In this document: positions 49,438-61,479 of the stretch, piece after piece
Position numbering within the stretch: the stretch's first letter is position 1
Layout: each line of letters begins with the position of its first letter
Assembly: GCA_030429705.1 (NCBI GenBank)
Contig: JAUIES010000003.1
Location: 62,001-126,000, forward strand
Source: Phycisphaerae bacterium
GTDB taxonomy: Bacteria > Planctomycetota > Phycisphaerae > Phycisphaerales > UBA1924
Direction: 5' to 3'
DNA length: 64,000 nucleotides
Made by a program: the position numbers and the translations under genes
The notes under the pieces: model-generated
The model's database searches: none
What the model saw: only the letters and a program-made list of their open reading frames with translations
Told to the model about the DNA's origin: nothing

Positions 49438-52058
49438 GATGTGCTTTTTCTGTCGTGACGGCTGCCGTCGCGATGAGTCTGTGTCCGGCGCTCGCCTGCG
49501 CGCAGGACGACCAACCCGACATCAACCCGGCCGTCCTGCAACGCGTGGAAGCGTCGTTTCTGACGGATGAAGAACGCCAGGATCTTCGCGTCTATCACGG
49601 CTTGTGGACGGCGTCAGACCTTGATACTCCGGCTCGGCAGGCGCGGGCGGCATTGACGGTCGGTGCGATTGATCATGCGTCGTTGCACGATGAATCGGTT
49701 TCCGTGCTGGATCGAGCCGAAGGAGCGCTTCGGCGAGGCGATCTGGAAACATGCATCGAGTTGGTCGCCGGTCAGACCTCCATACGCGCGATCAGACTCC
49801 GCGCCCAGTCGCTTGCTGACCTCGGCCGATTTGACGAAGCCGATGCAGCCCTTGACCCATTGATCGGGCGCATGGCAGAGGAAAAACTGGATGCCAATCA
49901 ATTGGTGGAAGGGGTTCGCGGGTTACGGCTGCGCACCTGGATGCGCGGTTCTGCGCGAGTGGACGGCACGGACTATCGGCAGATTCTGTCGCTGTTGAAT
50001 AAAGCCCGCGATGAACTCGATCGACTTGCGTGGCCGGTTCGACTGGCTGAAGCCGAACTCCTCTACTCGCGGCACAATCGAGCAGAGGCCTTCCAAGCGG
50101 CGCAGGAGGTGTTGCTGTTGAATCCACGATGCACCGATGCATTGTTCATTCTGGGTAGTTTGGCTGTCGATGGTTTCGACTTCGAACGCGCGAATGCAGT
50201 CGCCGACTCGATGGATGTTTTCGCGGGCGGCCTCAACGCGACGAGCGCGGGGGCAGACGCGATTCGCGCTAAGGCGCTGTTGCGCGAGCGTGAGGCTCAT
50301 GATGCCGAAGCGCCGCTCGAACGGTTGCTTGGTGCATACCCATCGCACCGACTCGGGCTCGCGCTTGCTGCAGCGGCGGCCGCGGGTGCATACGACGACG
50401 AGCGCGCACGCGACCTGCTCGCATTGAGTGACGATCTCAGTCCGGGGCATCCGCTGGCATGGTACGAAGTGGCTCGGGTGCGATCGGAAACCCGTCAATA
50501 CACTCAAGCAACCGAAGCGTTTGCCGAGGCGATTCGCCGCCAACCGAACTGGCCCGCTCCTCACATTGACCTCGGGCTGATGGAGATGCAATCCGGGCAG
50601 GATGGTGAAGCGCTCTCGGCTCTTGAACGGGCGATGTCGCTCGATCCATTCAATGCCCGGGCCGCCAATAGTCTTCGTCTCATGAACGAACTGGCGTCTT
50701 ACGACACGATCGAGACCGAGCATTTCGTGATTCGCTACAAGCCAGGAGTTGATCAGGCATTGGCGCTCGATATGCCGCCAATTCTGGAGGCGATACACGA
50801 GCGCGTTTGTGGCAATGACCTGGGGGGGATGGATTACGAGCCAACACGCAAGACCACGATCGAACTGATGCCGAATCACGAGTGGTTCGCCGTTCGTATC
50901 ACCGGCATGCCAAGCATTCATACGATGGCAGCCTCGACCGGGCCCGTGATAGCGATGGAGAGCCCGCAGTTCGGTCCGGGGTTTATGGTCGGTCCTTACG
51001 ATTGGCCTCGCGTGTTGCAGCACGAGTACACCCACACGGTTTCACTCGAGCGCACCCGCAACCGCATCCCGCATTGGATGACCGAGGCAGCGGCCGTTTA
51101 TCTTGAGGACGCTCCTCGTGATGCGAACCGATGGAAACTGCTTGCGGCGGTGGCAGCGCGAGACGCATGGTTCGACCTCGATGAGATCAACATCGCCTTT
51201 GTGCGCCCCGAACAACCGACCGATCGCAATCAGGCGTATGCCCAGGGGCATTGGATGTACGAGTTCATTGTTGAGCGGTGGGGGGGAGAAGCACCGCTCG
51301 CTTTGATGGATCAGGCTGCGGCAGGTGTCGAAGAATCAGAAGCGTTTGTTGAAGTGCTCGGGCTCGATCGGGATGCGTTTGTCGAGGCCTTTATCGAGTT
51401 CGCTGAGGGTCAGTTGCAGGCTGTGGGCATGATCCGGGCTGACGGTCTGTCTTCGATTGGTGACCTCATCGAACCTTGGACGCAGGAATGGGCGGATCGT
51501 GGATTTGAGCCTTCAGCCGAGGAACGGCTCGAAGTCATGCAAGCGTTGCTCGAGGATCACCCGGAGCATCCTGATGTGCTCGAGGGCGTGATTGTTTCCG
51601 AGGTCGAGTCGAATGAGGGCGAACCGACCGAGGCGCTGATTCCGATTCTCGTGCGGTACGCCGCGATTCGAACGGTCGACGATCTGCCTCATCGGCTCTT
51701 GGCTCGGTGGTATCTGACGCGCGACGATCCGCAGCAGCACGCCGAAGCAATTCCGCATCTGGAATGGCTTGATACGCGGCAAACAACAAGTGCGGCGTAT
51801 GCCGCCGAACTGGCGCGTCAGTATGTCGCGACCGGGGCATTTGATCAGGCAATTCGTCACGCCGAGCGGGCGACGCAGGTGGCGCCGTTCGACGCAAATG
51901 AGCGCGAGTTCGCAGCACGGGTTGCACTATTGGCGAAGGACTACGCAACCGCCGAGCGGCACATCGTGGCGCTCACCATTCTCGAGCCTGACCGCACCCA
52001 GCATATCAAGCGGCTCGAGGCCATTCGTACGATGATCGAAAACGAGTCAGGCGGCTGA
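49434..52058 (+). CDS. Exported TPR protein with HExxH metalloprotease-like domain
   Basis: This 874-residue protein has a signal peptide (about 1-23), then TPR-like helical repeats to about 415. A peptidase-MA/gluzincin-like domain is centred on HEYTHT (about 529-534), with a downstream Glu in WMTEAAAVYLED. These give the HExxH...E zinc set expected of an active protease. More TPR-like repeats form the C-terminal third. It is probably periplasmic or surface-located. Substrates are unknown. It is translationally coupled to the LolA-like gene (ATGA overlap), and its last 12 bases overlap the convergent acyltransferase gene. Confidence 0.75.
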   Translation: MRCAFSVVTAAVAMSLCPALACAQDDQPDINPAVLQRVEASFLTDEERQDLRVYHGLWTASDLDTPARQARAALTVGAIDHASLHDESVSVLDRAEGALRRGDLETCIELVAGQTSIRAIRLRAQSLADLGRFDEADAALDPLIGRMAEEKLDANQLVEGVRGLRLRTWMRGSARVDGTDYRQILSLLNKARDELDRLAWPVRLAEAELLYSRHNRAEAFQAAQEVLLLNPRCTDALFILGSLAVDGFDFERANAVADSMDVFAGGLNATSAGADAIRAKALLREREAHDAEAPLERLLGAYPSHRLGLALAAAAAAGAYDDERARDLLALSDDLSPGHPLAWYEVARVRSETRQYTQATEAFAEAIRRQPNWPAPHIDLGLMEMQSGQDGEALSALERAMSLDPFNARAANSLRLMNELASYDTIETEHFVIRYKPGVDQALALDMPPILEAIHERVCGNDLGGMDYEPTRKTTIELMPNHEWFAVRITGMPSIHTMAASTGPVIAMESPQFGPGFMVGPYDWPRVLQHEYTHTVSLERTRNRIPHWMTEAAAVYLEDAPRDANRWKLLAAVAARDAWFDLDEINIAFVRPEQPTDRNQAYAQGHWMYEFIVERWGGEAPLALMDQAAAGVEESEAFVEVLGLDRDAFVEAFIEFAEGQLQAVGMIRADGLSSIGDLIEPWTQEWADRGFEPSAEERLEVMQALLEDHPEHPDVLEGVIVSEVESNEGEPTEALIPILVRYAAIRTVDDLPHRLLARWYLTRDDPQQHAEAIPHLEWLDTRQTTSAAYAAELARQYVATGAFDQAIRHAERATQVAPFDANEREFAARVALLAKDYATAERHIVALTILEPDRTQHIKRLEAIRTMIENESGG

Positions 52059-52844
52059 GCGCTCGTCGTCGTCCGGTGACGCCATCGGGCGAGCGTACGG
52101 GCTCGCGGTTTTGCCCGACTCAATGTCTGCTTTGTCCGGCGACTCGTTCAGTGACCACCCGGACCAGTCAAGGAAGTGCTGTTGAATCTGTGTGGCAATC
52201 TCGTTCGCCGAGAGGCTGCGTTCAAAGGACATCATCGGTCCGAACTCGATGCGTGCGTTGCTTGTTTTCCACAGGCTTGCCCACGCCGGATCAACCTGGG
52301 GGGTGCCATCGATAAAGACGGGCAGCACACGGGCATGGCTTCGTCTGATCATCATGCCGAGCCCCGGGTTAAAGGGGAGGATCTGTTGGGGGGGGCGTTC
52401 GATGCCCCCTTCCGGGAAGATGCCGATCACGCCATGCGACCTCAGGTGTGCGATCGCGGTTCGCATTCCCACGCCGTTGTCCGATCGATCGCGCCCGATG
52501 AAGATGATCCGTTGCCACTTCCAGAACCATTCGAGTGCGGGTGCTCGCATGTCAGATGCCATGAGCCAACGGATTTCGAACGGACAGACGGCTTGAATGA
52601 GGATCGGGTCGATCCCTGCGGTGTGATTGGCCACGACGATGATGGGCCCGGGCGCTCGGTTCTCGGGGATATGCTCTCTACCGTGAACTTGCAGATGGTG
52701 GACCAATCTGACATACCAGCGCCCGAGGATGAACGCCACTCCGGCTTCAAACTCGCCTCTGGGGTTGCGAAACACGGCGCGCGACGCAAAACCCACTCCA
52801 ACAAGGGGTATTACGAGCACCAGCGTCCAGAAAAACACGGTCAT
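52047..52844 (-). CDS. 1-acyl-glycerol-3-phosphate acyltransferase-like protein (PlsC family)
   Basis: This 265-residue membrane-associated acyltransferase has an N-terminal hydrophobic segment (about 2-24), the catalytic NHTAGID (NHX4D motif, near residue 73) and FPEGGIER (block III). The family acylates lysophosphatidate or related lysolipids; the acyl acceptor here is not certain. A TAACAT hexamer lies nine bases before the ATG, with no Shine-Dalgarno sequence. The 3' end overlaps the convergent TPR-protease gene by 12 bases, and rarA diverges 83 bases upstream. Confidence 0.85.
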   Translation of the reverse strand: MTVFFWTLVLVIPLVGVGFASRAVFRNPRGEFEAGVAFILGRWYVRLVHHLQVHGREHIPENRAPGPIIVVANHTAGIDPILIQAVCPFEIRWLMASDMRAPALEWFWKWQRIIFIGRDRSDNGVGMRTAIAHLRSHGVIGIFPEGGIERPPQQILPFNPGLGMMIRRSHARVLPVFIDGTPQVDPAWASLWKTSNARIEFGPMMSFERSLSANEIATQIQQHFLDWSGWSLNESPDKADIESGKTASPYARPMASPDDDERSAA

Positions 52845-52927
52845 TTGGGCACCATGTTAGCGTGTGCAAATGCTCGGGGCGCGACGATGCAATCTGCTTT
52901 CCTGACACGGGTTGGGATTGGACGACG

Positions 52928-54298
52928 ATGAGTGACCTATGGGCGGATAACCGAGAACGCTCGAGGCGGCGCGTTGAACCGCTCGCGGTGCGGCTGAGGC
53001 CCCGCACGCTCGATGAGTTTACCGGGCAGGCATCGATCGTCGGGCCCGGACGACTCCTGCGGCGCATGATCGAAGCCGACGCGATGACTTCGATCATTCT
53101 GCACGGCCCGGCGGGCACGGGAAAGACCACGCTTGCCGAGGTCATTGCCAATGCGACCAAACGGCGATTTGTTCGAGAGAATGCCGCGTCGGTTGGTGTG
53201 AAACGAATTCGGGAGATCATCGACGAAGCAGGCGCGGTTCTGGATACCTCCAGCGTGCGCACGATTCTGTTTCTCGACGAGATTCATAGATTCAACAAAG
53301 CCCAGCAGGATGTGCTGCTCGGTGATGTCGAGCGCGGGTTGATCACGCTCATTGGCGCGACAACAGAAAACCCGTTGTTTGCGGTCAATAGCGCGTTGAT
53401 CAGCCGAAGCACGCTGTTTCGGCTCGAATCGCTCGGCGAGGGCGACATCGTGCGGGTGCTTCGGCGAGCGATCGCGGATGAATCGCGCGGGTACGGATCG
53501 CTCGACCTGACGGTGACCGACGAAGCGCTGCGGGTCTGGTCGCTCAAGAGTGAAGGGGACGCAAGGCGTGCGCTGACCGCGTTGGAGGTGGCGGTTCGCT
53601 CGCAGATTGAACGGCAGGATGCTGACCATCAGCCGATCGTGATCGATGAGCAAATCGCCGAAGAGTCAATTCAGGAAAAAGTCGCTGCGTACGGCGCTGA
53701 CGGGCACTACGACGCCGCCAGCGCGATGATCAAGTCGGTGCGTGGGTCCGACCCGGATGCCGCGTTGTATTGGATTGCCCGCATGCTTGAGTCGGGCGAA
53801 GATCCCCGATTTATTGCGCGTCGGCTCGCGATCCTGGCGAGCGAGGACATCGGCAACGCCGATCCGCGTGCGGTGGTCATTGCCGAGTCGTGCTGGAATC
53901 TGGTCGAACGCATCGGCATGCCGGAGTGCCGAATCACACTCGGGCACTGTGCGACCTATCTAGCACTCGCACCCAAGAGTAATGCAGCGTATGTGGCGAT
54001 CGACGCAGCGATTGCGGATGTTCGCGAAGGAAGGGTCCTGCCGGTGCCGTTGTACTTGCGCGACCCGAACTCGTCACCCACAGCCGGCGAGACGGGGAAG
54101 GGTGTGCGAATGCGCGACCGCAAAGGAGAGCAGTATCAGTATTCGCACAACGCCGAGGGCAGCGTGACCGACCAGGACTATCTCGGTGTCACGAAGAAGT
54201 ACTACCAGCCCACAGAGAACGGGGCCGAGCGAATTTTGAAGGAGCGACTCGAGGCATATCGCAAACTGCGCGCAAGGCGGAGGCATCACGGTGGTTGA
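52928..54298 (+). CDS. rarA: Replication-associated recombination protein A (RarA/MgsA)
   Basis: This 456-residue AAA+ ATPase acts at stalled replication forks. It starts with MSDLWADNRERS and the PLAVRLRPRTLDEFTGQ sequence typical of RarA. Walker A is GPAGTGKTT (about 61-69), Walker B is FLDEIHRFNK, and sensor 1 is GATTENP. The C-terminal half contains the MgsA tetramerisation region (DGHYDAASAMIKSVRGSDPD; LASEDIGNADPRA). The ATG at 52928 is chosen by homology; the frame is open to 52862. It overlaps the folate-enzyme gene by eight bases, so the two are cotranscribed. Confidence 0.92.
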   Translation: MSDLWADNRERSRRRVEPLAVRLRPRTLDEFTGQASIVGPGRLLRRMIEADAMTSIILHGPAGTGKTTLAEVIANATKRRFVRENAASVGVKRIREIIDEAGAVLDTSSVRTILFLDEIHRFNKAQQDVLLGDVERGLITLIGATTENPLFAVNSALISRSTLFRLESLGEGDIVRVLRRAIADESRGYGSLDLTVTDEALRVWSLKSEGDARRALTALEVAVRSQIERQDADHQPIVIDEQIAEESIQEKVAAYGADGHYDAASAMIKSVRGSDPDAALYWIARMLESGEDPRFIARRLAILASEDIGNADPRAVVIAESCWNLVERIGMPECRITLGHCATYLALAPKSNAAYVAIDAAIADVREGRVLPVPLYLRDPNSSPTAGETGKGVRMRDRKGEQYQYSHNAEGSVTDQDYLGVTKKYYQPTENGAERILKERLEAYRKLRARRRHHGG

Positions 54299-54866
54299 TC
54301 CTGCAGCCGAGAAAGCGCAGTTGCGGCTCAGGCTGCGTGCGAGACCGATCGCACCCGATGCGCATGTGGCGATCGACGAACAACTTGAGACCTCGACAGC
54401 ACTTGGCTCGTGCAAGGTTGTCATGGCGTATCTGGCGATGCCTGATGAGGTTGATGTGGATAGTTGGATCGCCCGGGCCCTGCATCGAGGGGTGTCCGTC
54501 TGCGTGCCCCGTGTTCACTGGGAGGACCGGACTATGGAAGCTGTGCGTCTTGAGCGCACGGGCGACTGGGTCGTTGGCCGATTTGGATTGCGCGAGCCTG
54601 CAGCGACAGCAACGGTTGTGCCGATCGAACATATTGAGGCTGTGCTTGTGCCCGGTCTCGGATTTGATCTCGACGGATTTCGGCTCGGGCGTGGCGGTGG
54701 TTTCTATGATCGATACCTGGCGGGTGCGCCGTCGGCGTTGATGCGGCTCGGCATCGCGCCAGACGAACGGATCGTCAAGCGTGTGCCACGCGAGTCTTGG
54801 GATGAGCCGGTGAGTCATCTGGTTGGCGAGAGAGGCGTGCGGCGTGTTGATCGCACGGTGGAATGA
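54291..54866 (+). CDS. 5-formyltetrahydrofolate cyclo-ligase
   Basis: This 191-residue enzyme converts 5-formyl-THF to 5,10-methenyl-THF with ATP. The family signature VPGLGFDLDGFRLGRGGGFY is at about residues 121-140, giving the phosphate- and folate-binding loops, and an N-terminal RLRLRARPI region provides basic contacts. The length is typical of the YgfA/MTHFS family. The GTG start overlaps the rarA stop by eight bases. The next gene starts 13 bases after its stop. Confidence 0.88.
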   Translation: MVDPAAEKAQLRLRLRARPIAPDAHVAIDEQLETSTALGSCKVVMAYLAMPDEVDVDSWIARALHRGVSVCVPRVHWEDRTMEAVRLERTGDWVVGRFGLREPAATATVVPIEHIEAVLVPGLGFDLDGFRLGRGGGFYDRYLAGAPSALMRLGIAPDERIVKRVPRESWDEPVSHLVGERGVRRVDRTVE

Positions 54867-54879
54867 CGGAAGGAACGAA

Positions 54880-56202
54880 ATGGGATTGCCCTCACAATCT
54901 GCACGGTCACAGAACATCGCCGGGCGGAGTTTTTCGTCGCGGCGCCGACGCCGATCAAAGTCGGCCGGACTCGTCGCGTTTGTCGGCGTTGTGCTGGTGC
55001 TTGGTGGCGTTGTCTATGGCGGGCTCTGGGTGTTCGGTGTTGTCGGGGACGCTGGCGAAGAATCGCCGATCAAAGAAGTTGCAGGCACCACGCCGACTTC
55101 CGATACAGAGTTGAACAATGGTCGCGGGCCCGAAGTGATTGATCAGGGCTCGCGTGCGGGAAATCCGTCGCCTGATTCTCAATTGCACACCGAAGCCAAA
55201 GGGCCGACCGGGTACACGCCTCCGGGCGCAACTGGTACCGGTGGTGATACGCCCCAGCGTCGCAATATTCTGCGTGAAGGACTCGAAAACGCTCGTCAGG
55301 GCGGTGAGTCGGGCGTGGTGACACCTATCTCATCTTCGACGAATGACAATGCGGCTGATGCCCAGAAGGCGGGTCAAGCCGAGCAGGGCGATCCAACGCG
55401 TGCACCAGATGGCGTGGCCGCTGCGCTGGCAGCACGGATCGGCGAAGCCGACGACCTGATGAACAACAACAAGCCCCTCGAAGCGAGGTTGGTGCTCAAT
55501 GCGGCACTGATGAGTCCTCGCGTTCGTGGGAGTGACGCCGAAATGCTTCGAGCGAAACTTGGCGCACTCAATGCGGACTTGGTGTTCAGCCCGCGCGTCA
55601 CACCGGGTGACCCGATGTGCGAGGTGTACGAGATTCAAGGCGGCGATCGACTTTCCAAGATTGCGCAGAAGCGGGAACTCGCGACCCATTGGAAGTTGAT
55701 TCAACGCGTCAACGGCATGTCGAATCCGAATCGCATCCGCGCGGGGCAGCCTATCAAACTCGTGCGTGGACCGTTCCATGCGGTCGTGCACAAGGACGAC
55801 TATCGCATGGATATCTTTCATGGCTCGCCCGAGTCGCCGGAGAACTGGCTGTACATTCGTAGTTTTGATGTTGGCCTTGGCAAAGAGGACGGCACCCCGA
55901 TCGGGACTTTTCTCGTTGCTCGTAACTCAAAAGTCGCGAATCCGGCGTGGGTCAATCCACACAACCCGAGCGAGCGTTACGCACCAGATGACCCCGGAAA
56001 CCCAATCGGTGAGTATTGGCTCGGGCTCGAAGGTCTTGGCGATGCTGCGGCGTTCGTCGGATACGGGCTACACGGTACGATCGAACCTGACAGCATCGGC
56101 GAACAGGCTTCGCTCGGTTGCGTGCGCCTCGGCAAGGACGACATCGAACAAGTATTCGAGTTGCTCGAAGAAGGCATCAGTGTGGTCAAGATCGTTCGGT
56201 AG
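54880..56202 (+). CDS. Membrane-anchored LysM / L,D-transpeptidase (YkuD) protein
   Basis: This 440-residue envelope protein has an Arg-rich N-terminus and a membrane anchor (about 29-54), then a long low-complexity Gly/Thr/Pro region. A LysM-like peptidoglycan-binding unit (about 245-295; YEIQGGDRLSKIAQ and MSNPNRIRAGQPIKLV) is followed by a YkuD transpeptidase domain with the catalytic HGT...SLGCVRL motif. It should make 3-3 crosslinks or attach proteins to peptidoglycan outside the membrane. GGAAGG lies just upstream of the ATG. Together with ftsW and murG it supports a peptidoglycan wall. Confidence 0.88.
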   Translation: MGLPSQSARSQNIAGRSFSSRRRRRSKSAGLVAFVGVVLVLGGVVYGGLWVFGVVGDAGEESPIKEVAGTTPTSDTELNNGRGPEVIDQGSRAGNPSPDSQLHTEAKGPTGYTPPGATGTGGDTPQRRNILREGLENARQGGESGVVTPISSSTNDNAADAQKAGQAEQGDPTRAPDGVAAALAARIGEADDLMNNNKPLEARLVLNAALMSPRVRGSDAEMLRAKLGALNADLVFSPRVTPGDPMCEVYEIQGGDRLSKIAQKRELATHWKLIQRVNGMSNPNRIRAGQPIKLVRGPFHAVVHKDDYRMDIFHGSPESPENWLYIRSFDVGLGKEDGTPIGTFLVARNSKVANPAWVNPHNPSERYAPDDPGNPIGEYWLGLEGLGDAAAFVGYGLHGTIEPDSIGEQASLGCVRLGKDDIEQVFELLEEGISVVKIVR

Positions 56203-56252
56203 CGCCTGATCGAGACGGCAGACCCGCACATCTCGATTTCAAATCGCCAGCG

Positions 56253-57077
56253 TCAGAGCGAGTCGGGTGTTGGTGTTTCGTGATTCGTCAACGCGGCGGC
56301 GATGGCTGCTCGGACGACATCCTGCCGGTTCATCACGAATAAGAGCGGGAGCGACCTTTTCTTGTCGTCGCTGTCTGTCCATGCGATGCTTCCAAACCCT
56401 TTGGTTGAGATCGAGACCGGGCCATCGAGTGTGAACACCTGTGTATCGCGGGGTTTGGTGCCGTTCCATGGAAAGCGGATGATCTCCAGTCGATTGGGGC
56501 TGAGTCTTGCATAAGTGGGGAGGCGCCAGAGAAAACCGACGATGGCTGCGACGGTGCAAGCGAGCGCGACCAGAACCCAGAAGGGGACATGTGCGAGCAG
56601 ATGCATGCTCGCCAAAGGCAATGGCAAAAGCGACCAGAGTCGCTGCGACGGGCTTGTGATATCGAGGAAAGCGGCATCTGGCAGAAACGCTCGGAATCGT
56701 TCGGGTTCAAAGGGTGAAGACTCGATGGCTTGGAGGGTGCCCAGTTCGTCCGGCCAGCAGATGATGTGCACCCGGTATCGCTCGTCGGGTGCAAACGGGA
56801 GCGATGAGATGTCGTTTGAACGCCTGAGCATGCGAGCCGCGTGGATGCCGCGGTTCCAGAACACGAACACAACAACAACCGCCAGGGCTGATATCCAGAT
56901 CACCGGGTGAATGGGGAGTGTGGAGCGTGCGATGACGAAACTGAGAGCAAAAAAGCCAAGTACACCGACAATTGCGGGTGCTAGTAGATCGAGGAGGAGC
57001 AGGACGGTACCTGTAGCCGCGTGGGTTGTCCCGCCACGCGAGAAATGAGGGGTGTCCTGATGTTCGAATTTGGGCAT
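56253..57077 (-). CDS. Hypothetical polytopic membrane protein
   Basis: This 274-residue protein has two adjacent hydrophobic segments near residues 21-50 and 56-73, and a third pair around 150-190. Soluble stretches between and after them look like small alpha/beta units. The C-terminal portion (about 200-255) contains a beta-rich segment. I recognise no family. It is read convergently with the L,D-transpeptidase gene and diverges from gyrB. The start at 57077 has no clear Shine-Dalgarno sequence. Confidence 0.55.
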   Translation of the reverse strand: MPKFEHQDTPHFSRGGTTHAATGTVLLLLDLLAPAIVGVLGFFALSFVIARSTLPIHPVIWISALAVVVVFVFWNRGIHAARMLRRSNDISSLPFAPDERYRVHIICWPDELGTLQAIESSPFEPERFRAFLPDAAFLDITSPSQRLWSLLPLPLASMHLLAHVPFWVLVALACTVAAIVGFLWRLPTYARLSPNRLEIIRFPWNGTKPRDTQVFTLDGPVSISTKGFGSIAWTDSDDKKRSLPLLFVMNRQDVVRAAIAAALTNHETPTPDSL

Positions 57078-57119
57078 AAATAGACGGTCAAAAAAGGGGT
57101 TTGGGTGTGTCGAAAGCGC

Positions 57120-57125
57120 TAGAAT
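57120..57125 (+). promoter_or_regulatory. Candidate -10 element for gyrB
   Basis: TAGAAT lies about 90 bases before the gyrB start. The same hexamer occurs upstream of pckA. No good -35 is visible. Confidence 0.3.
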
Positions 57126-57127
57126 AG

Positions 57128-59863
<2,736 letters not shown>

Positions 59864-60073
59864 TGGATGCGGCTGACTGATCGGTCTCTGTAATTCGGCC
59901 GATCGGCTTGCATTGAGCGATAGCAATCAGTGCGGTTGCTCTCACCGCAACTCCGATAAAGTCGGCAAGCGATGCAAACAGATCGCTCATCACCTTCAGC
60001 CCGGCGGAATGCAAATCTTCCGGTCGTTTGTAGTCGATTTACCTCGCAGGATGTTACCTTGTGAGGTCGTTTG

Positions 60074-61222
60074 ATGAAAAAGTCTATTCGTTCCAGGACA
60101 AGGCCAAATAGTGGTGCTCGTGAGAACACCCTCGGGTCACAGGCGCACAAACTCGATGATTTGCTTGACGAACTCGACGCCCGGGGCGGCGATAACGCCA
60201 ACCGGTCGCATCAAAGATGGACTTTTCGCGATCGTTCTGTTGAAGTGTTGCTGATTCGCCCTGATGGCTCGGAAGTGACGCTTCAACTGGCAGCCAGAAA
60301 TCTCTCTGTCGGGGGTGCGAGCTTGCTGCACAGCGCTTTCGTGTATCCAGAGACCGAAGCGATCGTGCATCTCCCGAAGGTAAACGGCAAGATCGCGCGA
60401 ATTGAAGGCGTTGTAAAAAGGTGCTCACATGTTCGAGGCGTGATTCACGAGGTCGGTATCAAGTTTCACGAACCAATCAATCTGCATGATTTTCAAGAGT
60501 CCGACCCGTTTGCTCAATCATTTTCGTATGAAAACATCGATCTGTCCAAACTGCAAGGCACGATCGTCCACATCGATCCGTCGCAGATTGATCGTCAGAT
60601 TGTGCGGCATCTGCTTCGGGACAGTTCACTCTCCATTCGTGGATGCGAGTCATTTGAAGAGGCGAAGCAGTTTATGGAGAAAGGCTGCGACCTGATCATC
60701 ACCGAGTTCAACTTGCCTGATTCTGATGGCGCGATGCTGACTTCTCTGCTTCGTTCGGAAGGTCACACGATGCCGATCATCATCATCAGCAGCAGCACCG
60801 ATCAGGCAACACGCGACATGGTCAAGCGAGCAATGGTCGATGTGTTCATCGAAAAGCCGATTGAGCCAGGGCGCCTTATATCCGCGATTGCTGAGTATCT
60901 TGCCCCAGAGAGCACGCACAGCGAACAGCGTGCGGGGGGGCTTGACGAAGGAATGCGTGAACTGGCTGCGTTGTTTGCCTCGTCACTTGCGGAACACGCT
61001 GACAATCTGGAGAAAGCCATCGAGGCAGGCGATGTGCATCAGATTCAGGCAATTGCCATGCAGATCAAGGGGAGCGCGCTCATGCTCGGCTTTGACAAGA
61101 TCGGCAAGAGTGCCGATGAGATTACAAGTTCAGTTGCGACACTGGCGAGTTCTGAATCGGTGTTTCGTGTCACGCGCAAGTTGATTATGGCCTGTCGAAC
61201 GGTTCGGCCGGTGGTCACCTGA
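60074..61222 (+). CDS. PilZ / pseudo-receiver / pseudo-Hpt protein
   Basis: This 382-residue cytoplasmic protein has three domains. A PilZ domain (about 44-135) has the cyclic-di-GMP contacts RWTFR (48-52) and NLSVGG (76-81). A receiver domain (about 161-278) carries Glu211 where the phosphorylated Asp should be and HIDPSQ instead of the usual double-Asp pocket, though Lys261 is kept. A histidine-phosphotransfer-like helix bundle (about 290-375) reads AMQIKGSA where AHxLKGSA is expected, so the phosphorylated His is Met329. It thus looks like a cyclic-di-GMP effector that has lost phosphorelay chemistry. The ATG follows GAGG by about eight bases; no operon partner is visible. Confidence 0.8.
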   Translation: MKKSIRSRTRPNSGARENTLGSQAHKLDDLLDELDARGGDNANRSHQRWTFRDRSVEVLLIRPDGSEVTLQLAARNLSVGGASLLHSAFVYPETEAIVHLPKVNGKIARIEGVVKRCSHVRGVIHEVGIKFHEPINLHDFQESDPFAQSFSYENIDLSKLQGTIVHIDPSQIDRQIVRHLLRDSSLSIRGCESFEEAKQFMEKGCDLIITEFNLPDSDGAMLTSLLRSEGHTMPIIIISSSTDQATRDMVKRAMVDVFIEKPIEPGRLISAIAEYLAPESTHSEQRAGGLDEGMRELAALFASSLAEHADNLEKAIEAGDVHQIQAIAMQIKGSALMLGFDKIGKSADEITSSVATLASSESVFRVTRKLIMACRTVRPVVT

Positions 61223-61273
61223 AACCAACGCATGAACTGTTCGAGCTGGTTCATGCGCAAGTCTGAAATGAAG

Positions 61274-61348
61274 GGTGACCGACGGGATTCGAACCCGCGA
61301 CCTCCTGGACCACAACCAGGTGCTCTAACCGACTGAGCTACGATCACC
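61274..61348 (-). tRNA. tRNA-His (anticodon GTG)
   Basis: This is a 75-base cloverleaf on the minus strand. The encoded G-1 (61348) can pair with discriminator C73 (61274), the tRNA-His hallmark. Acceptor stem, D arm, anticodon loop TTGTGGT and T arm GGTTCGAATCC are all present. CCA is not encoded. Confidence 0.95.
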
Positions 61349-61436
61349 ATCGCCAGAGCAACGCTCTGCGAGCAGTAGGGTACGAGGGTGAGGAGGCACG
61401 GGTCAATCAACGGTGTTCGACCTTCGACAAGTGGCC

Positions 61437-61442
61437 TAGAAT
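61437..61442 (+). promoter_or_regulatory. Candidate -10 element for pckA
   Basis: TAGAAT lies 37 bases before the pckA ATG. A TTCGAC at 61416-61421 could serve as a weak -35 at 15-base spacing. A clear ribosome binding site follows. Confidence 0.3.
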
Positions 61443-61479
61443 CTCGACCATTTTTCGACCCATACAGGAGAGTGCAGAA

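Noticed and set aside
49923-51035. 370-codon minus-strand frame opposite the TPR-protease gene
   Set aside because: It is an antisense shadow; the plus-strand protein has a signal peptide, TPRs and an HExxH motif.
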